Source: Hoeflea_A sp040932035
Lineage (GTDB): Bacteria > Pseudomonadota > Alphaproteobacteria > Rhizobiales > Rhizobiaceae
DNA length: 64,000 bases
Assembly: GCF_040932035.1 (NCBI RefSeq)
Contig: NZ_JBFRBB010000001.1
Span: forward strand, 124,001-188,000
Reading direction: 5' to 3'
Shown here: positions 34,361 to 43,586 of the stretch, piece by piece
Numbering within the stretch: position 1 is the first letter of the stretch
How the letters are laid out: every line of letters begins with the position of its first letter
Program-made: the position numbers and the translations under genes
Notes under the pieces: model-generated
The model's input: only the letters and a program-made list of their open reading frames with translations
Told to the model about the DNA's origin: nothing
Database searches by the model: none

Positions 34361-36013
34361 ATGAAAAACTCAGCTGCAAATACCGGTCATAGTGCCGATG
34401 AAAACAAGCCGTCGCCCCAAAGCGGCGCCGGTGTGTTCGAGCGCGTCAGCCGTGCGCTACAGGCAAAACCGCAATGGATCGCTATGACAGTGGTGCTTGC
34501 ACTCGTCCTGCTGCCCGCAGCTGTCTGGCTTGACCTGAGACATCTGTCGAATGAGGCGCTGATGCGCCAGGCAACCGATTTCAATTCCGTGATCTCTGAA
34601 ATTCGCAGCTACTATGCCGTTAACGTCGTGGGACGCATTCAGCAAAACAATGGTCAAAGCGTAGCGGCCCATAACTATGAGGAGATTGCGGGCGGTATAC
34701 CTATACCCGCGACGCTTTCAATCGAACTCGGTTCGATTGTCGGCACCAATGGCAACAAGATCCGTTACCGTTTCGTTTCTGATGAGGTGTTCGAAAGCCG
34801 GTCGTCGCATAATCTCGACGCGTTTGAGATTTCTGCCCTCGCAAAGTTTCGCAGTGGTGTAAATCCGAAGAACGAGGCGATCACTGAGATATCGGGCTCG
34901 CTTTTGAACCGGCAGGTACGCATGGCTGTTCCCGTCATCATGGGTCAGTCCTGTGTTGCCTGCCACAACAGGCATCCGGAAAGTCCGAAGAACGACTGGA
35001 AAGTCGGCGACGTCCGCGGAATTCAGGCGATAACCATCAGCCAGCCTTTGGCGGCAAATATCCTGTCCTTCAAGTACCTGCTTGCCTATCTGTTCGGTGC
35101 GGGTCTCGTCGGCATTGCATTTATTGCCATGCAGTGGCGCCAGGCCAGGCAGTTTCTTCAGATCAACAATGATCTGGAAGAGGCGAATTCGTTCCTCGCG
35201 GCTATGTCGCTCAAAATTTCCAAATACCTGTCGCCGCAGGTCTATAAGTCGATCTTTAGCGGTGAGCGCGATGCGGTGATATCCACGGAACGTAAGAAGC
35301 TGACTATATTTTTCTCCGACATCAAGGATTTTACCGTCACGACCGAGCGGCTCCAGCCGGAAGAGCTCACCCGACTGCTGAATGAATATTTCACCGAGAT
35401 GACCAAGATCGCCCAGGAACACGGCGCTACGGTGGACAAGTTCATCGGCGACGCAATTCTCGCATTTTTCGGTGACCCGGAAACAAAAGGTGCCGCTGAA
35501 GACGCCCGCGCCTGCCTTGAAATGGCGATTGCCATGCAACGGCGCATGGTGGAGCTGTGCGATGAATGGCGCCGGCGTGGCATCGAAAACCCGTTCCAGG
35601 TGCGTATGGGCATCAACACCGGGTATTGCAATGTCGGTAATTTCGGCAGCGCGGATCGGATGGACTACACAATAATAGGTGCGGAGGCGAACCTTGCCGC
35701 CCGGCTCCAGTCTATCGCTGAGCCCGGCGGCATTGTCGTCAGCTACGAGACATTCGCGCTTGTAGAAGATGTGGTGAAAGCACACCCGCTCGAACCGATT
35801 ACCCTCAAAGGGATTAGCCGCGAAGTCGTGCCCTATGCTGTCGAGGATGTTTATACCGACAGTCGGAGGGAGGATGTTCTCGAGCAGAATACAAACAGAT
35901 TTCACCTGCGCGTTGATTTTGGCGGCCTTGAGGTGCGGGAAGGCAAGGAGATCGAGGTGGCATTGAAGTCTGCCCTTGATGAGCTGAGCAGGCGGCGGGC
36001 GCCGTCCACATAG
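34361..36013 (+). CDS. Haem-domain (DUF3365) class III adenylate/guanylate cyclase
   Basis: A 550-residue membrane sensor cyclase. The first membrane helix is at ~40-58. A periplasmic DUF3365-type domain (~60-235) has one c-type haem motif CVACH (Cys198-His202), and the second helix is at ~240-262. The class III catalytic domain runs from ~310 to 500: FFSDIKDFTVTTERLQPEEL with metal-binding Asp, DKFIGDAILAFFGDP with the Lys that usually selects ATP, MDYTIIGAEANLAARL with the transition-state Arg. All core residues are present, so it should be active and probably makes cAMP. It follows the FNR-box efflux operon by 160 bases, so redox or NO sensing is a reasonable guess. Confidence 0.85.
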   Translation: MKNSAANTGHSADENKPSPQSGAGVFERVSRALQAKPQWIAMTVVLALVLLPAAVWLDLRHLSNEALMRQATDFNSVISEIRSYYAVNVVGRIQQNNGQSVAAHNYEEIAGGIPIPATLSIELGSIVGTNGNKIRYRFVSDEVFESRSSHNLDAFEISALAKFRSGVNPKNEAITEISGSLLNRQVRMAVPVIMGQSCVACHNRHPESPKNDWKVGDVRGIQAITISQPLAANILSFKYLLAYLFGAGLVGIAFIAMQWRQARQFLQINNDLEEANSFLAAMSLKISKYLSPQVYKSIFSGERDAVISTERKKLTIFFSDIKDFTVTTERLQPEELTRLLNEYFTEMTKIAQEHGATVDKFIGDAILAFFGDPETKGAAEDARACLEMAIAMQRRMVELCDEWRRRGIENPFQVRMGINTGYCNVGNFGSADRMDYTIIGAEANLAARLQSIAEPGGIVVSYETFALVEDVVKAHPLEPITLKGISREVVPYAVEDVYTDSRREDVLEQNTNRFHLRVDFGGLEVREGKEIEVALKSALDELSRRRAPST

Positions 36014-36230
36014 AGAGCTTCATCGACGGGATGGCTGCTAAGTTCCGCTTGGGCAGGCCGATGCGAGGACTGCCCGGCAGGTGGAGTAGCGGATCGAGGC
36101 TTCGCACTCTGCTCAGTGCGGACAGGCTATCCCAATCTCACTTTTCCGGCACTCGCCCTGGGCCCGATCCCGTTTCCCTTTCGCCGGCAATCAGACTAAG
36201 TTGATGCGATTGTTAGTCGGAGATGCCTTC

Positions 36231-36689
36231 ATGATCATGTATTCACGCGAGCTTACGGTAAACTGGGGTGAATCGGACCCGTTTGGCCTTGTCTATTTTC
36301 CGCTTATGCTGGCGTGGTTCAACGACACCGAACATGAACTCCTCAGAGCAGTGGGCTTCCCGACCAACAGGATGATCGCCGAAAACCGCAGCGCCTTCGT
36401 CATGGGTGACGTGCATTTCAAGTTCATCGGACCGGCGGCCTATGGCGATCGCGTGCGCACGGTCATCCAGCTGGCGAAAATGACCAAATCGACGCTGCAC
36501 TGGGACTGCAAGGCAGAGCATTCATCCTCCGGAGAACTGATAACCATGGGCCGCGCCATCCGCATTCACGCCCAGATACAGGATGACGGAAACATAAAGT
36601 CGATTCCCATTCCCGAAGACATCCGCGATGCGCTGTCGAAACCCGGCGCTCTGGTCGACATGGCTGCCAAGCATCCGGAATCGGACTAG
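36231..36689 (+). CDS. Acyl-CoA thioesterase, 4HBT (hotdog) family
   Basis: A 152-residue hotdog-fold protein. VNWGESDPFGLVYFPLMLAWFNDTEHELL carries the catalytic-Asp motif D-P-x-G-x-V-Y/F of 4-hydroxybenzoyl-CoA-thioesterase-type enzymes, which hydrolyse acyl-CoA or aryl-CoA thioesters in the cytoplasm. The ATG at 36231 has GGAG eight bases upstream; a second ATG six bases later is also possible. Substrate is unknown and neighbours give no hint. Confidence 0.82.
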   Translation: MIMYSRELTVNWGESDPFGLVYFPLMLAWFNDTEHELLRAVGFPTNRMIAENRSAFVMGDVHFKFIGPAAYGDRVRTVIQLAKMTKSTLHWDCKAEHSSSGELITMGRAIRIHAQIQDDGNIKSIPIPEDIRDALSKPGALVDMAAKHPESD

Positions 36690-36741
36690 AAGCGCGGGTC
36701 AGATCCGACGCGGCGCGATTGGGGCTTCATAGTTTCTCGCC

Positions 36742-37836
36742 TCAGCCGGTCAGTGTGTGGCCGGACCCGGGTATGTCGAACATCAAACGGACACAAAGCC
36801 CCCTGCCGGCTGGATTGTCGTCTAGCGTCAGTCTGGCTTCATGCAACTCCGCGACTGCGGCCACCAGGGCAAGTCCAAGTCCGGCGCCTGCCGTATTGCG
36901 GCTCTTGTCCATCCTGTAGGTCGGCTCCAGAATACGCTCGCGTTCGGATTCCGGAACGCCCGGGCCGTCATCACATACTGAAACCGACAATCCATCCACG
37001 CTCAGCCGTACCGTGCTGTCGGGGGGCGTGTGGCGTATGGCATTCTGAATGAGATTGGCCAGGAGCTGAACCAGCAAGTCGCGGTCTCCAATTACCGTTC
37101 CGGGGTTTCCCGTCGAAATTTTGAAGTGGCGACCCGAATCCTCAACCACCGGCGCGAAGGTATCGGCAACAGCCTGTGCCAATTCGATTAGATCAACAGG
37201 TGCAAAAGCTGCCTTCCGCGCGCCGGACTCGACATGGGCTATGCGCATGATTGCATCGATCACCGCAGCGAGCTGATCGGTTTTCTCGATGGCAGCACGT
37301 ATTTCACCGGAATTGCCGTGCTCCTTTTCTACCGCCACAACTGCATCTTCCAGATTAGCACGCAATCGGGCCACCGGCGTGCGCAGGTCGTGAGCGACAT
37401 TGGCGGACAGATCGCGCATGCGCAGCACGACCCGTTGCAGTTCATTGAGCGTCGCGTCAATCCGCGTTCCCACATAGTCGAGATCGTCGCCGCCCGGAGG
37501 CGCTTCTGTCCGAGCCGCCAGATCTCCCTGCGCGACCTTGCTGAGAGTTGATGAAATCCGATTGACACGGCGTTGCGCGCGTCCGCCAAGGAAGACACCT
37601 ATGGCAATGGCGGCAGCGGCTATTGCCACAAAGGCAAACCGGAACGCACCGTTGATGATTTCCAGCGCCTCCTCGGCGGATTCCGGATGCACCGATCTCA
37701 GTTCGGTGCGGACGAGAAAATAGGTGGCCATCCAGACCAGCGCCAGAATAGCCACAATAGCAACGGCAAGCGCCAGCGCCTGGCGCAGGGCGGTTCTTCG
37801 CCAAAAAGTGCTAAGATTATTCTTTATCGACAACAT
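36742..37836 (-). CDS. Two-component sensor histidine kinase
   Basis: A 364-residue membrane kinase. Two helices (~17-42 and ~68-88) bound a very short periplasmic loop, followed by a HAMP linker (RAQRRVNRISSTLSKVAQGDLAART). The H-box LSANVAHDLRTPVARL has the phospho-acceptor His149, and the N, D-x-GPG and GLGLAL boxes of the ATP-binding domain follow. It overlaps the response regulator gene by 20 bases. The ATG at 37836 is where the family usually starts. The small loop suggests sensing within or near the membrane. Confidence 0.92.
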   Translation of the reverse strand: MLSIKNNLSTFWRRTALRQALALAVAIVAILALVWMATYFLVRTELRSVHPESAEEALEIINGAFRFAFVAIAAAAIAIGVFLGGRAQRRVNRISSTLSKVAQGDLAARTEAPPGGDDLDYVGTRIDATLNELQRVVLRMRDLSANVAHDLRTPVARLRANLEDAVVAVEKEHGNSGEIRAAIEKTDQLAAVIDAIMRIAHVESGARKAAFAPVDLIELAQAVADTFAPVVEDSGRHFKISTGNPGTVIGDRDLLVQLLANLIQNAIRHTPPDSTVRLSVDGLSVSVCDDGPGVPESERERILEPTYRMDKSRNTAGAGLGLALVAAVAELHEARLTLDDNPAGRGLCVRLMFDIPGSGHTLTG

Positions 37837-38497
37837 AGCCCGCCCCACGAACCGTCCGGATAAGTTGATCGCCGAAGGGTTTTTCGATCTTGGCGCGCAG
37901 GCGGCTGATATGGGTCTCCACAACGCTGGTGGTTGGATCGAAATTCATTTGCCAGATGCGCTCAAGGAGCATGGTCCGGGTCAGTATGCGCCCGCGGTTG
38001 CGCAGGAATGTTTCCAGAAGCTGGAATTCCTTCGGGTTGAGATCAATCGCCTGACCGCGCCGTTTGCAAACCCGGCTAATCAAATCAAGCTCAAGATCGC
38101 CGTGGCTGAGTTTCGTTTCTTCATGCTGTGCGTCGACGCCCCGCCGCCGGCCCAACGCGCCCACGCGTGCCAGCAGTTCGGAAAATGCAAATGGCTTGAC
38201 CAGGTAGTCATCGCAACCGGCTTCAAATCCCTCCACGCGGTCTTCCACTTCAGCCATGGCTGTCAGGAACAATGCCGGCGTGGATATCCTGGCGGCGCGA
38301 ATCGCCTTGAGTGTGGAAAGACCGTCCAGCTCCGGTGTCATGCGGTCAAGGATCAGCACGTCGTAATCGCGTGTGGTTGCGGCCACCAATGCCTGGCGAC
38401 CATCGCTCAAAAGGTCAGCAATGTGGCCAGCCTCCGTCAGTCCCTTGACGATCCAGGGGCCGAGAGCAGCGTCATCTTCCAGTACGAGAATGTGCAT
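37817..38497 (-). CDS. OmpR-family response regulator
   Basis: A 226-residue regulator with an N-terminal receiver (MHILVLEDDAALGPW, acceptor Asp in YDVLILDRMTPELDG, Lys in LVKPFAF) and a C-terminal winged-helix DNA-binding domain (LNPKEFQLLETFLRNRGRILTRTMLLERIW...HISRLRAKI). Start at 38497 matches the universal MxILxxEDD start. It precedes and overlaps the kinase gene. The PepSY protein gene 136 bases upstream is a plausible target, as PepSY genes often accompany PhoP-, QseB- or TctD-like systems. Confidence 0.93.
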   Translation of the reverse strand: MHILVLEDDAALGPWIVKGLTEAGHIADLLSDGRQALVAATTRDYDVLILDRMTPELDGLSTLKAIRAARISTPALFLTAMAEVEDRVEGFEAGCDDYLVKPFAFSELLARVGALGRRRGVDAQHEETKLSHGDLELDLISRVCKRRGQAIDLNPKEFQLLETFLRNRGRILTRTMLLERIWQMNFDPTTSVVETHISRLRAKIEKPFGDQLIRTVRGAGYVVDKE

Positions 38498-38632
38498 TGC
38501 GCCTGAAGACCCCGGTATTGGCTTGTTGTCAAGATGAAGTAGAGTGCGACCGCGTTCATTCGCGCCGCGCGCAGTACGCCTCCGAAAATATGACCATGCG
38601 GGACCTTTGCGGCCCCACATGGTACCTATTGA

Positions 38633-38944
38633 CTAGCCTTTGTCATCTTCCTTGTCATCATCTTCTGCTTCCGCGCTGATGATGTCGCCGTTCGCGGCGT
38701 CAATGACGACTTCCATCGTGCCGGTCTCGGTGACGACTTCGACAACAACCACATCGCGGCCGTCCTCGCGTTCATATTCCGTCTCGCTAACCATACCCGG
38801 GTGAGCGTTTGTCGCGATCTCGACGGCGCGGTCATATCCGATGGCGGGAGCCTGCTTGCTCGGGGTTTCGTCATCGGCAAAAGCCACGGTCCCGGCAATG
38901 GAGGCGATTGCCGCGATGGATACGAGTGTCAGTTTCGTGTTCAT
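38633..38944 (-). CDS. Periplasmic PepSY-domain protein
   Basis: A 103-residue exported protein: signal peptide MNTKLTLVSIAAIASIAGTVAFA (cleaved before DDET), then one PepSY domain (AIGYDRAVEIATNAHPGMVSETEYEREDGRDVVVVEVVTETGTMEVVIDAANGDII, given here as landmarks) and a very acidic tail. PepSY domains are thought to restrain peptidases or bind ligands. It lies just upstream of a two-component system in the same direction, a common pairing, and may be regulated by it. Confidence 0.85.
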   Translation of the reverse strand: MNTKLTLVSIAAIASIAGTVAFADDETPSKQAPAIGYDRAVEIATNAHPGMVSETEYEREDGRDVVVVEVVTETGTMEVVIDAANGDIISAEAEDDDKEDDKG

Positions 38945-39107
38945 GATGATCTCCTGTTTCGACAGCGAACGTGGAACTTCGTTCGTAACCGAAGAGATAT
39001 GACCCCGAGTTTTCATGCGCCTTGTACAAACTTTACAAATTTGTAAAGTCCGGTTGCGGGCGCTCAGGATATGCCTGCGGAATTTCGGAATGACGGGCGG
39101 ATAGGCT

Positions 39108-40229
39108 CTACAGAAGATTGCGGGCTGAAAGGTTGCGCATCAGCGCTGCCGTGCCGAATGTCCATGGCGGGCATTCGGTGCTGAGCCGTACGATGTTTGT
39201 CAATTGCCCGAGTTCGCGGCAGGAAATCGTGACAACATCACCAAGCTTGTGAGTGAACCCTTGCCCGGGTGCATCGCGATCCTCGGTTGGCGCAAAGAGC
39301 GTGCCGAGAAACAGCATGAAACCATCGGGATATTGATGATGCCGCCCGATGGTTTGGCGCACCAGGTCGGCCGGGTCGCGGCTGATCTTTTCCATCGAGC
39401 TTTTGCCTTCAAGCACGAAGCCGTCCTCGCCGACGACCTTCAGGTCAAGTTCGGCATTTCGCACGTTATCCAGCGTATAGTCATCATCGAAAAGCCGGAT
39501 CATTGGCCCGATGGCACAGGAGGCATTGTTGTCCTTGGCCTTTGACAGAAGCAGCGCGGAGCGGCCCTCCACGTCGCGCAGGTTGACGTCGTTGCCGAGC
39601 GTTGCGCCCTGGATTTCGCCACGCGAATTGACGGCAAGCACGATTTCCGGCTCCGGATTGTTCCACTGCGAGATCGGGTGCAGGCCGATTTCAGCGCCGA
39701 AGCCGACGGAAGACAGCGCCTGCGCCTTGGAAAAGACCTCGGCATCCGGCCCGATGCCGACTTCCAGATATTGCGACCACAGTCCTTCAGCAATCAGCGC
39801 CTGCTTGACCCGCGCCGCTTCGTCCGAGCCCGGCGTGATATTGCTGAGGCTGTCCCCGATTTTGATCGCGACACGCGCGCGTATCCCCTCGGCCCTTTCC
39901 GGATTGCCTGCCGCCTGTTCTTCGATCACCCGCTCGACCATGGACCCTGCGAAGGTCACGCCGCATGCTTTGACCGGCTGCAGGTCGCAGGGCGCAAGCC
40001 AGTTAATGCTGCCGGGCAGGGCGTCGTTGGCACAGAGCGCTTCACCTTCGGCTGCTGCGACATAGGCCGCAGCATCATCACGTTCCAGAACGTCGCGCAC
40101 CGTTGGCGCCGCCTTGCTGGTTATGTCGATCAGTTGTCCGCTACGCAAAGTAACGAGTGCAGGACCGGTGCCGGCCCGCTCGACCCGGCCAAGCCAGGTT
40201 CCGGAGGGATCGAGATCCGGATGGATCAT
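39108..40229 (-). CDS. Fumarylacetoacetate-hydrolase-family sugar-acid enzyme
   Basis: A 373-residue FAH-fold protein, last gene of the sugar operon. Its length and pieces such as ACGVTFAGSMVERVIEEQA, NPEPEIVLAVNSRGEIQGATLGNDVNLRDVEGRSALLL and HHQYPDGFMLFLGTLFAPTEDR resemble the XylX-type 2-keto-3-deoxy-pentonate dehydratases (which make alpha-ketoglutarate semialdehyde) more than the ~280-residue diketo-acid hydrolases. The two Glu of EPEIV are likely metal ligands. With an aldose dehydrogenase, lactonase and acid dehydratase beside it, it probably acts on 2-keto-3-deoxy-D-arabonate or the L-fuconate analogue. Dehydration or C-C cleavage cannot be told apart here. Confidence 0.8.
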   Translation of the reverse strand: MIHPDLDPSGTWLGRVERAGTGPALVTLRSGQLIDITSKAAPTVRDVLERDDAAAYVAAAEGEALCANDALPGSINWLAPCDLQPVKACGVTFAGSMVERVIEEQAAGNPERAEGIRARVAIKIGDSLSNITPGSDEAARVKQALIAEGLWSQYLEVGIGPDAEVFSKAQALSSVGFGAEIGLHPISQWNNPEPEIVLAVNSRGEIQGATLGNDVNLRDVEGRSALLLSKAKDNNASCAIGPMIRLFDDDYTLDNVRNAELDLKVVGEDGFVLEGKSSMEKISRDPADLVRQTIGRHHQYPDGFMLFLGTLFAPTEDRDAPGQGFTHKLGDVVTISCRELGQLTNIVRLSTECPPWTFGTAALMRNLSARNLL

Positions 40230-40232
40230 ATG

Positions 40233-41066
40233 TTATTCCTCAAGCTTATAGATGTGCACGGCATTGCCGCCCATAATAGCATCCAGATCGGACTGCGACA
40301 GAGCTGAGAGCAGGCGGTCCGTTGCGTCCAGCCAATCCCCATAACTGGCTGCAAGTGTGCAGACCGGCCAGTCGCTGCCCCAGATCAACCGCTCAGGGCC
40401 AAAGGTGTCCAGGAGGTGATCCACGATTGGGCGCAAATCATCGACGGTCCAGCCTGTCCCCGCCTCGGTCACAAGGCCTGAAAGCTTGCAATATGCGTCC
40501 GTGTCACGGGCGAGAGCAGCCATATCATTTGCCCAGCCATCCAGCGTTCCGTCATGCAGTTGCGGTTTGGCGCCGTGGTCGATCACCACGCGCATATCCC
40601 CGTGGCGTGTCAGCAAGGTATGCAGGTTCTTCAGGTGAGGGGGTTTAACGAGGGCGTCGAAGGTCAGATCGCAATCAATCAGCGCCCTGAACGCCGGAGC
40701 CAGGGCGTCGCCAAGCATCCAGTCGACGTCCGCTATGTCCTGGATCATCGGGCGCAGGCTTACCAGCTTGGGGTCTTGTGCCATTGCCGCGATCTGCTGC
40801 GGCGCACTTCGGGTCTCGAAATCCACCCAGCCGACAACCCCGCGTATGAAGCTTTCTTGAGCCGCGAGAGACAGCATGAATTCAGTCTCTGCAACAGTTG
40901 GTGCCGCCTGTACGACAACGGTTCCGCCGATGCCACCCCGTTGCAGCAGCGGCGCAAGATCGTCGGGCAGGAAATCGCGGTAGATCGGTTTGAGATCGGA
41001 TGTCAGCCAGCCATAGTCGCCACGTGCGAGCTGCCAGAAGTGCTGATGGGAATCGATGCGCATCAT
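40233..41066 (-). CDS. Aldonolactone hydrolase, amidohydrolase family (L-fuconolactonase-like)
   Basis: A 277-residue TIM-barrel amidohydrolase of the amidohydrolase-2 group. MMRIDSHQHFW gives the N-terminal metal-site HxH, DALVKPPHLKNL and VIDHGAKP the mid-barrel Lys/His, and LIWGSDWPVC the late Asp. L-fucono-1,5-lactonases and rhamnonolactonases share this pattern. It lies 3 bases upstream of the FAH gene and overlaps the FucU gene by 4 bases. Predicted to open the lactone made by the dehydrogenase encoded upstream. Confidence 0.85.
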   Translation of the reverse strand: MMRIDSHQHFWQLARGDYGWLTSDLKPIYRDFLPDDLAPLLQRGGIGGTVVVQAAPTVAETEFMLSLAAQESFIRGVVGWVDFETRSAPQQIAAMAQDPKLVSLRPMIQDIADVDWMLGDALAPAFRALIDCDLTFDALVKPPHLKNLHTLLTRHGDMRVVIDHGAKPQLHDGTLDGWANDMAALARDTDAYCKLSGLVTEAGTGWTVDDLRPIVDHLLDTFGPERLIWGSDWPVCTLAASYGDWLDATDRLLSALSQSDLDAIMGGNAVHIYKLEE

Positions 41067-41494
41067 GGAGCGATCACTCCCTTTTTGAGAATGATATTGC
41101 CGTAGAGCCTTTTTTCGCCTGTCTGGACGATGGCGAATGCCGTTTTGGCACGGTCGTAGAATGTGAAGCGCTCGACGGAGGTGATGGCGGCAGGATTGTC
41201 CGCCACTTTTTCGATGATCTTTTGAAAGGCCTCGACGACCTCCGGCGTGGTTTCCGGGTCATCCACGACCTGCATCGTGCTTGCGGGATCGTCGACGAAG
41301 CTGTCTAGCGGCATGACGCTCAAAACCGCCTCAAGTACCTCTGTGGCGCTGATACCGTCGAGCCGCACTACTTGCTGGCCCATGCTCTCGGCGGGAAAAT
41401 TGGCGTCGGCAATGACGATTTCATCGCCATGACCCATAGCCCGCAGAATGTAAAGAAGGTCGGGCGACAGGATCGGGTTCAGTCCGCGTAGCAT
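41063..41494 (-). CDS. fucU: L-fucose mutarotase (RbsD/FucU family)
   Basis: A 143-residue protein that interconverts sugar anomers. MLRGLNPILSPDLLYILRAMGHGDEIVIADANFPAES is the FucU N-terminus with the catalytic-site His, and FYDRAKTAFAIVQTGEKRLYGNIILKKG the typical end. Its ATG overlaps the stop of the aldo/keto reductase gene, and it overlaps the lactonase gene by 4 bases. It would supply the anomer preferred by the dehydrogenase. L-fucose is the family's usual substrate; D-arabinose is a close analogue. Confidence 0.9.
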   Translation of the reverse strand: MLRGLNPILSPDLLYILRAMGHGDEIVIADANFPAESMGQQVVRLDGISATEVLEAVLSVMPLDSFVDDPASTMQVVDDPETTPEVVEAFQKIIEKVADNPAAITSVERFTFYDRAKTAFAIVQTGEKRLYGNIILKKGVIAP

Positions 41495-42534
41495 TACACT
41501 CCCTCCGGAAGTGGCGCATCCGAACGTATCAGGCCCTCGGACCGAAGGTCCGACCACAATGCGTCGGGGATCGGTGTTTGCAGCAACGCCACATTTGCTT
41601 CGACTTCAGCCGCTGAAACGGCACCCGGGATGACTGTTTTGACGGCCGGATGACCGAGGACAAACTGCAGTGCCGCTGCCATGAGGCGGGTGTCGTGCGC
41701 GGCGCAGACGGCTTCAATACGCCGGACCCGTTCCATGACTGGTTCCGGTGCATCGGCATAGTTGTATTTGGCGCCGGCAACGGCACCGGTCGCCAGAATG
41801 CCGGAATTATAGGGACCGCCCAGAATGATGCCGACATCGCGTTTTACGCATAGCGGCAGGAACGTATCGAGTGCCTCCTGCTCCAGCAACGTGTAGCGCC
41901 CGGCAAGCAGGAAACAGTCAAAATCGGCAAGTCCCAGAAGCTTTTCGCAGACCTGCCACTCATTGACGCCGGCTCCAATTGCCGCAACGTCGCCAGATTC
42001 GCGCAGCTCGGAGAGCGCCCGGTAGCCGCCGCCGTCGAAGAGTTCGCGCACCTTGGCGTCACTCGCTTCCTTCGAGCCTTGCGAAAAAACGTCCACATCG
42101 TGCACCAGCAATATGTCCGCATTGGCAACACCAAGACGTTCGCGGCTTGCCTCATAGCTGCGCATAACCCCGTCATAGGTATAGTCGAAGACGATCCGCT
42201 TTTGCGGCACGTCAACAAAGGCTTCGGGCGTGACCTCGTCCGGCTCGCAGTCGACGAGAAGCCGGCCGATTTTGGTCGATAGCTGGATATTGTCGCGGCC
42301 GAAGCGGTTGATTGCTATGCCGAAGCGTCCTTCCGAAAGGCCCAATCCGTATTGCGGCGCGGTGTCGAAATAGCGGATGCCGCTGTCATAGGCTGCCTGC
42401 AACGCGGCCTGCGCGTCAGCCTCCTCGATCTTGCGATAGAGATTGCCAAGCGGCGCGCCGCCAAAACCCATGCGCGTCAGCGCAACAGGGCGCCTCGTTT
42501 GTTTGTTTAGCAGGTTTGTCTCAGATAACTTCAC
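41494..42534 (-). CDS. Aldose 1-dehydrogenase, aldo/keto reductase family (L-fucose dehydrogenase-like)
   Basis: A 346-residue AKR with the TIM-barrel pattern: LTRMGFGGAPLGNLYRKI, the Asp-Tyr pair in YFDTAPQYGLGLSEGRFG, Lys in LSTKIGRLL, His in ILLVHDVDVF and the cofactor-binding AALQFVLGHPAVKTVIPGAVSAAEV. The look is that of D-threo-aldose 1-dehydrogenases, which oxidise L-fucose, D-arabinose and L-xylose to lactones with NAD(P)+. It sits between the transporter ATPase gene (4-base overlap) and fucU, so it is likely the first catabolic enzyme. Confidence 0.87.
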   Translation of the reverse strand: MKLSETNLLNKQTRRPVALTRMGFGGAPLGNLYRKIEEADAQAALQAAYDSGIRYFDTAPQYGLGLSEGRFGIAINRFGRDNIQLSTKIGRLLVDCEPDEVTPEAFVDVPQKRIVFDYTYDGVMRSYEASRERLGVANADILLVHDVDVFSQGSKEASDAKVRELFDGGGYRALSELRESGDVAAIGAGVNEWQVCEKLLGLADFDCFLLAGRYTLLEQEALDTFLPLCVKRDVGIILGGPYNSGILATGAVAGAKYNYADAPEPVMERVRRIEAVCAAHDTRLMAAALQFVLGHPAVKTVIPGAVSAAEVEANVALLQTPIPDALWSDLRSEGLIRSDAPLPEGV

Positions 42535-43583
42535 GCCCGGACCCTTTCGCCGCTGTCATAGTCGAATAATCGCGCCTTTTCCGGATTGACGTCGATACCG
42601 ACCCATTCATCCGGCGCCATGTCGAAATCCTTGTCCATGCGCACGACAACATGATCCGTGCCGATTTCGCAGGTAACGATGGTTTCGTTGCCGGTCATTT
42701 CGGTGGAAAAAATCCGCGCCTTCAACATGCCTTTTTCGGGGGAAACAAGGTCGGAATCTTCCGGCCTGAAACCGAATGACACCCGATCTCGCGGCGTAAT
42801 TCCGCCGAGCGGCACTTCGCCGTCCTGAACCGTGACCTTGCCGTCCGCGATACCGCCTGTGACAATGTTCATTGCCGGCGAGCCGATGAAACGGGCAACA
42901 AAGCGGGTTGCCGGATTGTCGTAGATTTCCTTCGGCGGCGCGACCTGCTGCAGGACCCCGGCATCCATGACGGCGACCCGGTGGGCAAGCGTCATCGCCT
43001 CGATCTGATCGTGCGTCACATAGACCGTGGTTGTGCCGAGCTCAGCCTGCAGGCGCTTGAGTTCGGCGCGCATGACGCCGCGCAGCTTTGCATCGAGGTT
43101 CGAAAGCGGCTCGTCCATCAAAAAGACCGACGGCGTGCGCACCATGGCGCGGGCAAGCGCGACGCGCTGGCGCTGACCGCCCGAAAGCTGCCGCGGCATG
43201 CGTTCGAGATAGTCTTCAAGATGAACCTTGGCGGCTGCCGCCAGAACGGCCCGTTTCAGCTCTTCCTTCGGCGTTTTCTGCAGTTTCAGCGGATAGCCGA
43301 TATTTTCCGCCACCGTCATGTGCGGGTAAAGCGCATAGGACTGGAACACCATGGCGACGTTACGGTATTTCGGCAGCACCTCGGTGACGTCCCGGTCGCC
43401 GATCATCAGCGTGCCCTCGGTAATCGTCTCGAGCCCCGCGATCATGCGCAGCGCGGTGGATTTGCCGCATCCCGATTCCCCGAGAAGCACGAGGAATTCG
43501 CCTTCCGCAATGTCGAGATTCAGCCCCTTGACCACCTCGAGGGAGCCATAGGATTTGCGGATATCTTTCAGTTGTACGCGCAT
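42531..43583 (-). CDS. Sugar ABC transporter ATP-binding protein (UgpC/MalK type)
   Basis: A 350-residue CUT1 ATPase with Walker A GESGCGKST, Q-loop VFQSYALYPHMTV, signature LSGGQRQR, Walker B VFLMDEPLSNLD and H-loop YVTHDQIEAMTLA, then a regulatory C-terminal domain (FGFRPEDSDLV). It overlaps the next catabolic gene by 4 bases and lies 3 bases behind the permease gene. It would power both permeases encoded upstream. Confidence 0.95.
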   Translation of the reverse strand: MRVQLKDIRKSYGSLEVVKGLNLDIAEGEFLVLLGESGCGKSTALRMIAGLETITEGTLMIGDRDVTEVLPKYRNVAMVFQSYALYPHMTVAENIGYPLKLQKTPKEELKRAVLAAAAKVHLEDYLERMPRQLSGGQRQRVALARAMVRTPSVFLMDEPLSNLDAKLRGVMRAELKRLQAELGTTTVYVTHDQIEAMTLAHRVAVMDAGVLQQVAPPKEIYDNPATRFVARFIGSPAMNIVTGGIADGKVTVQDGEVPLGGITPRDRVSFGFRPEDSDLVSPEKGMLKARIFSTEMTGNETIVTCEIGTDHVVVRMDKDFDMAPDEWVGIDVNPEKARLFDYDSGERVRA

Positions 43584-43586
43584 TGC

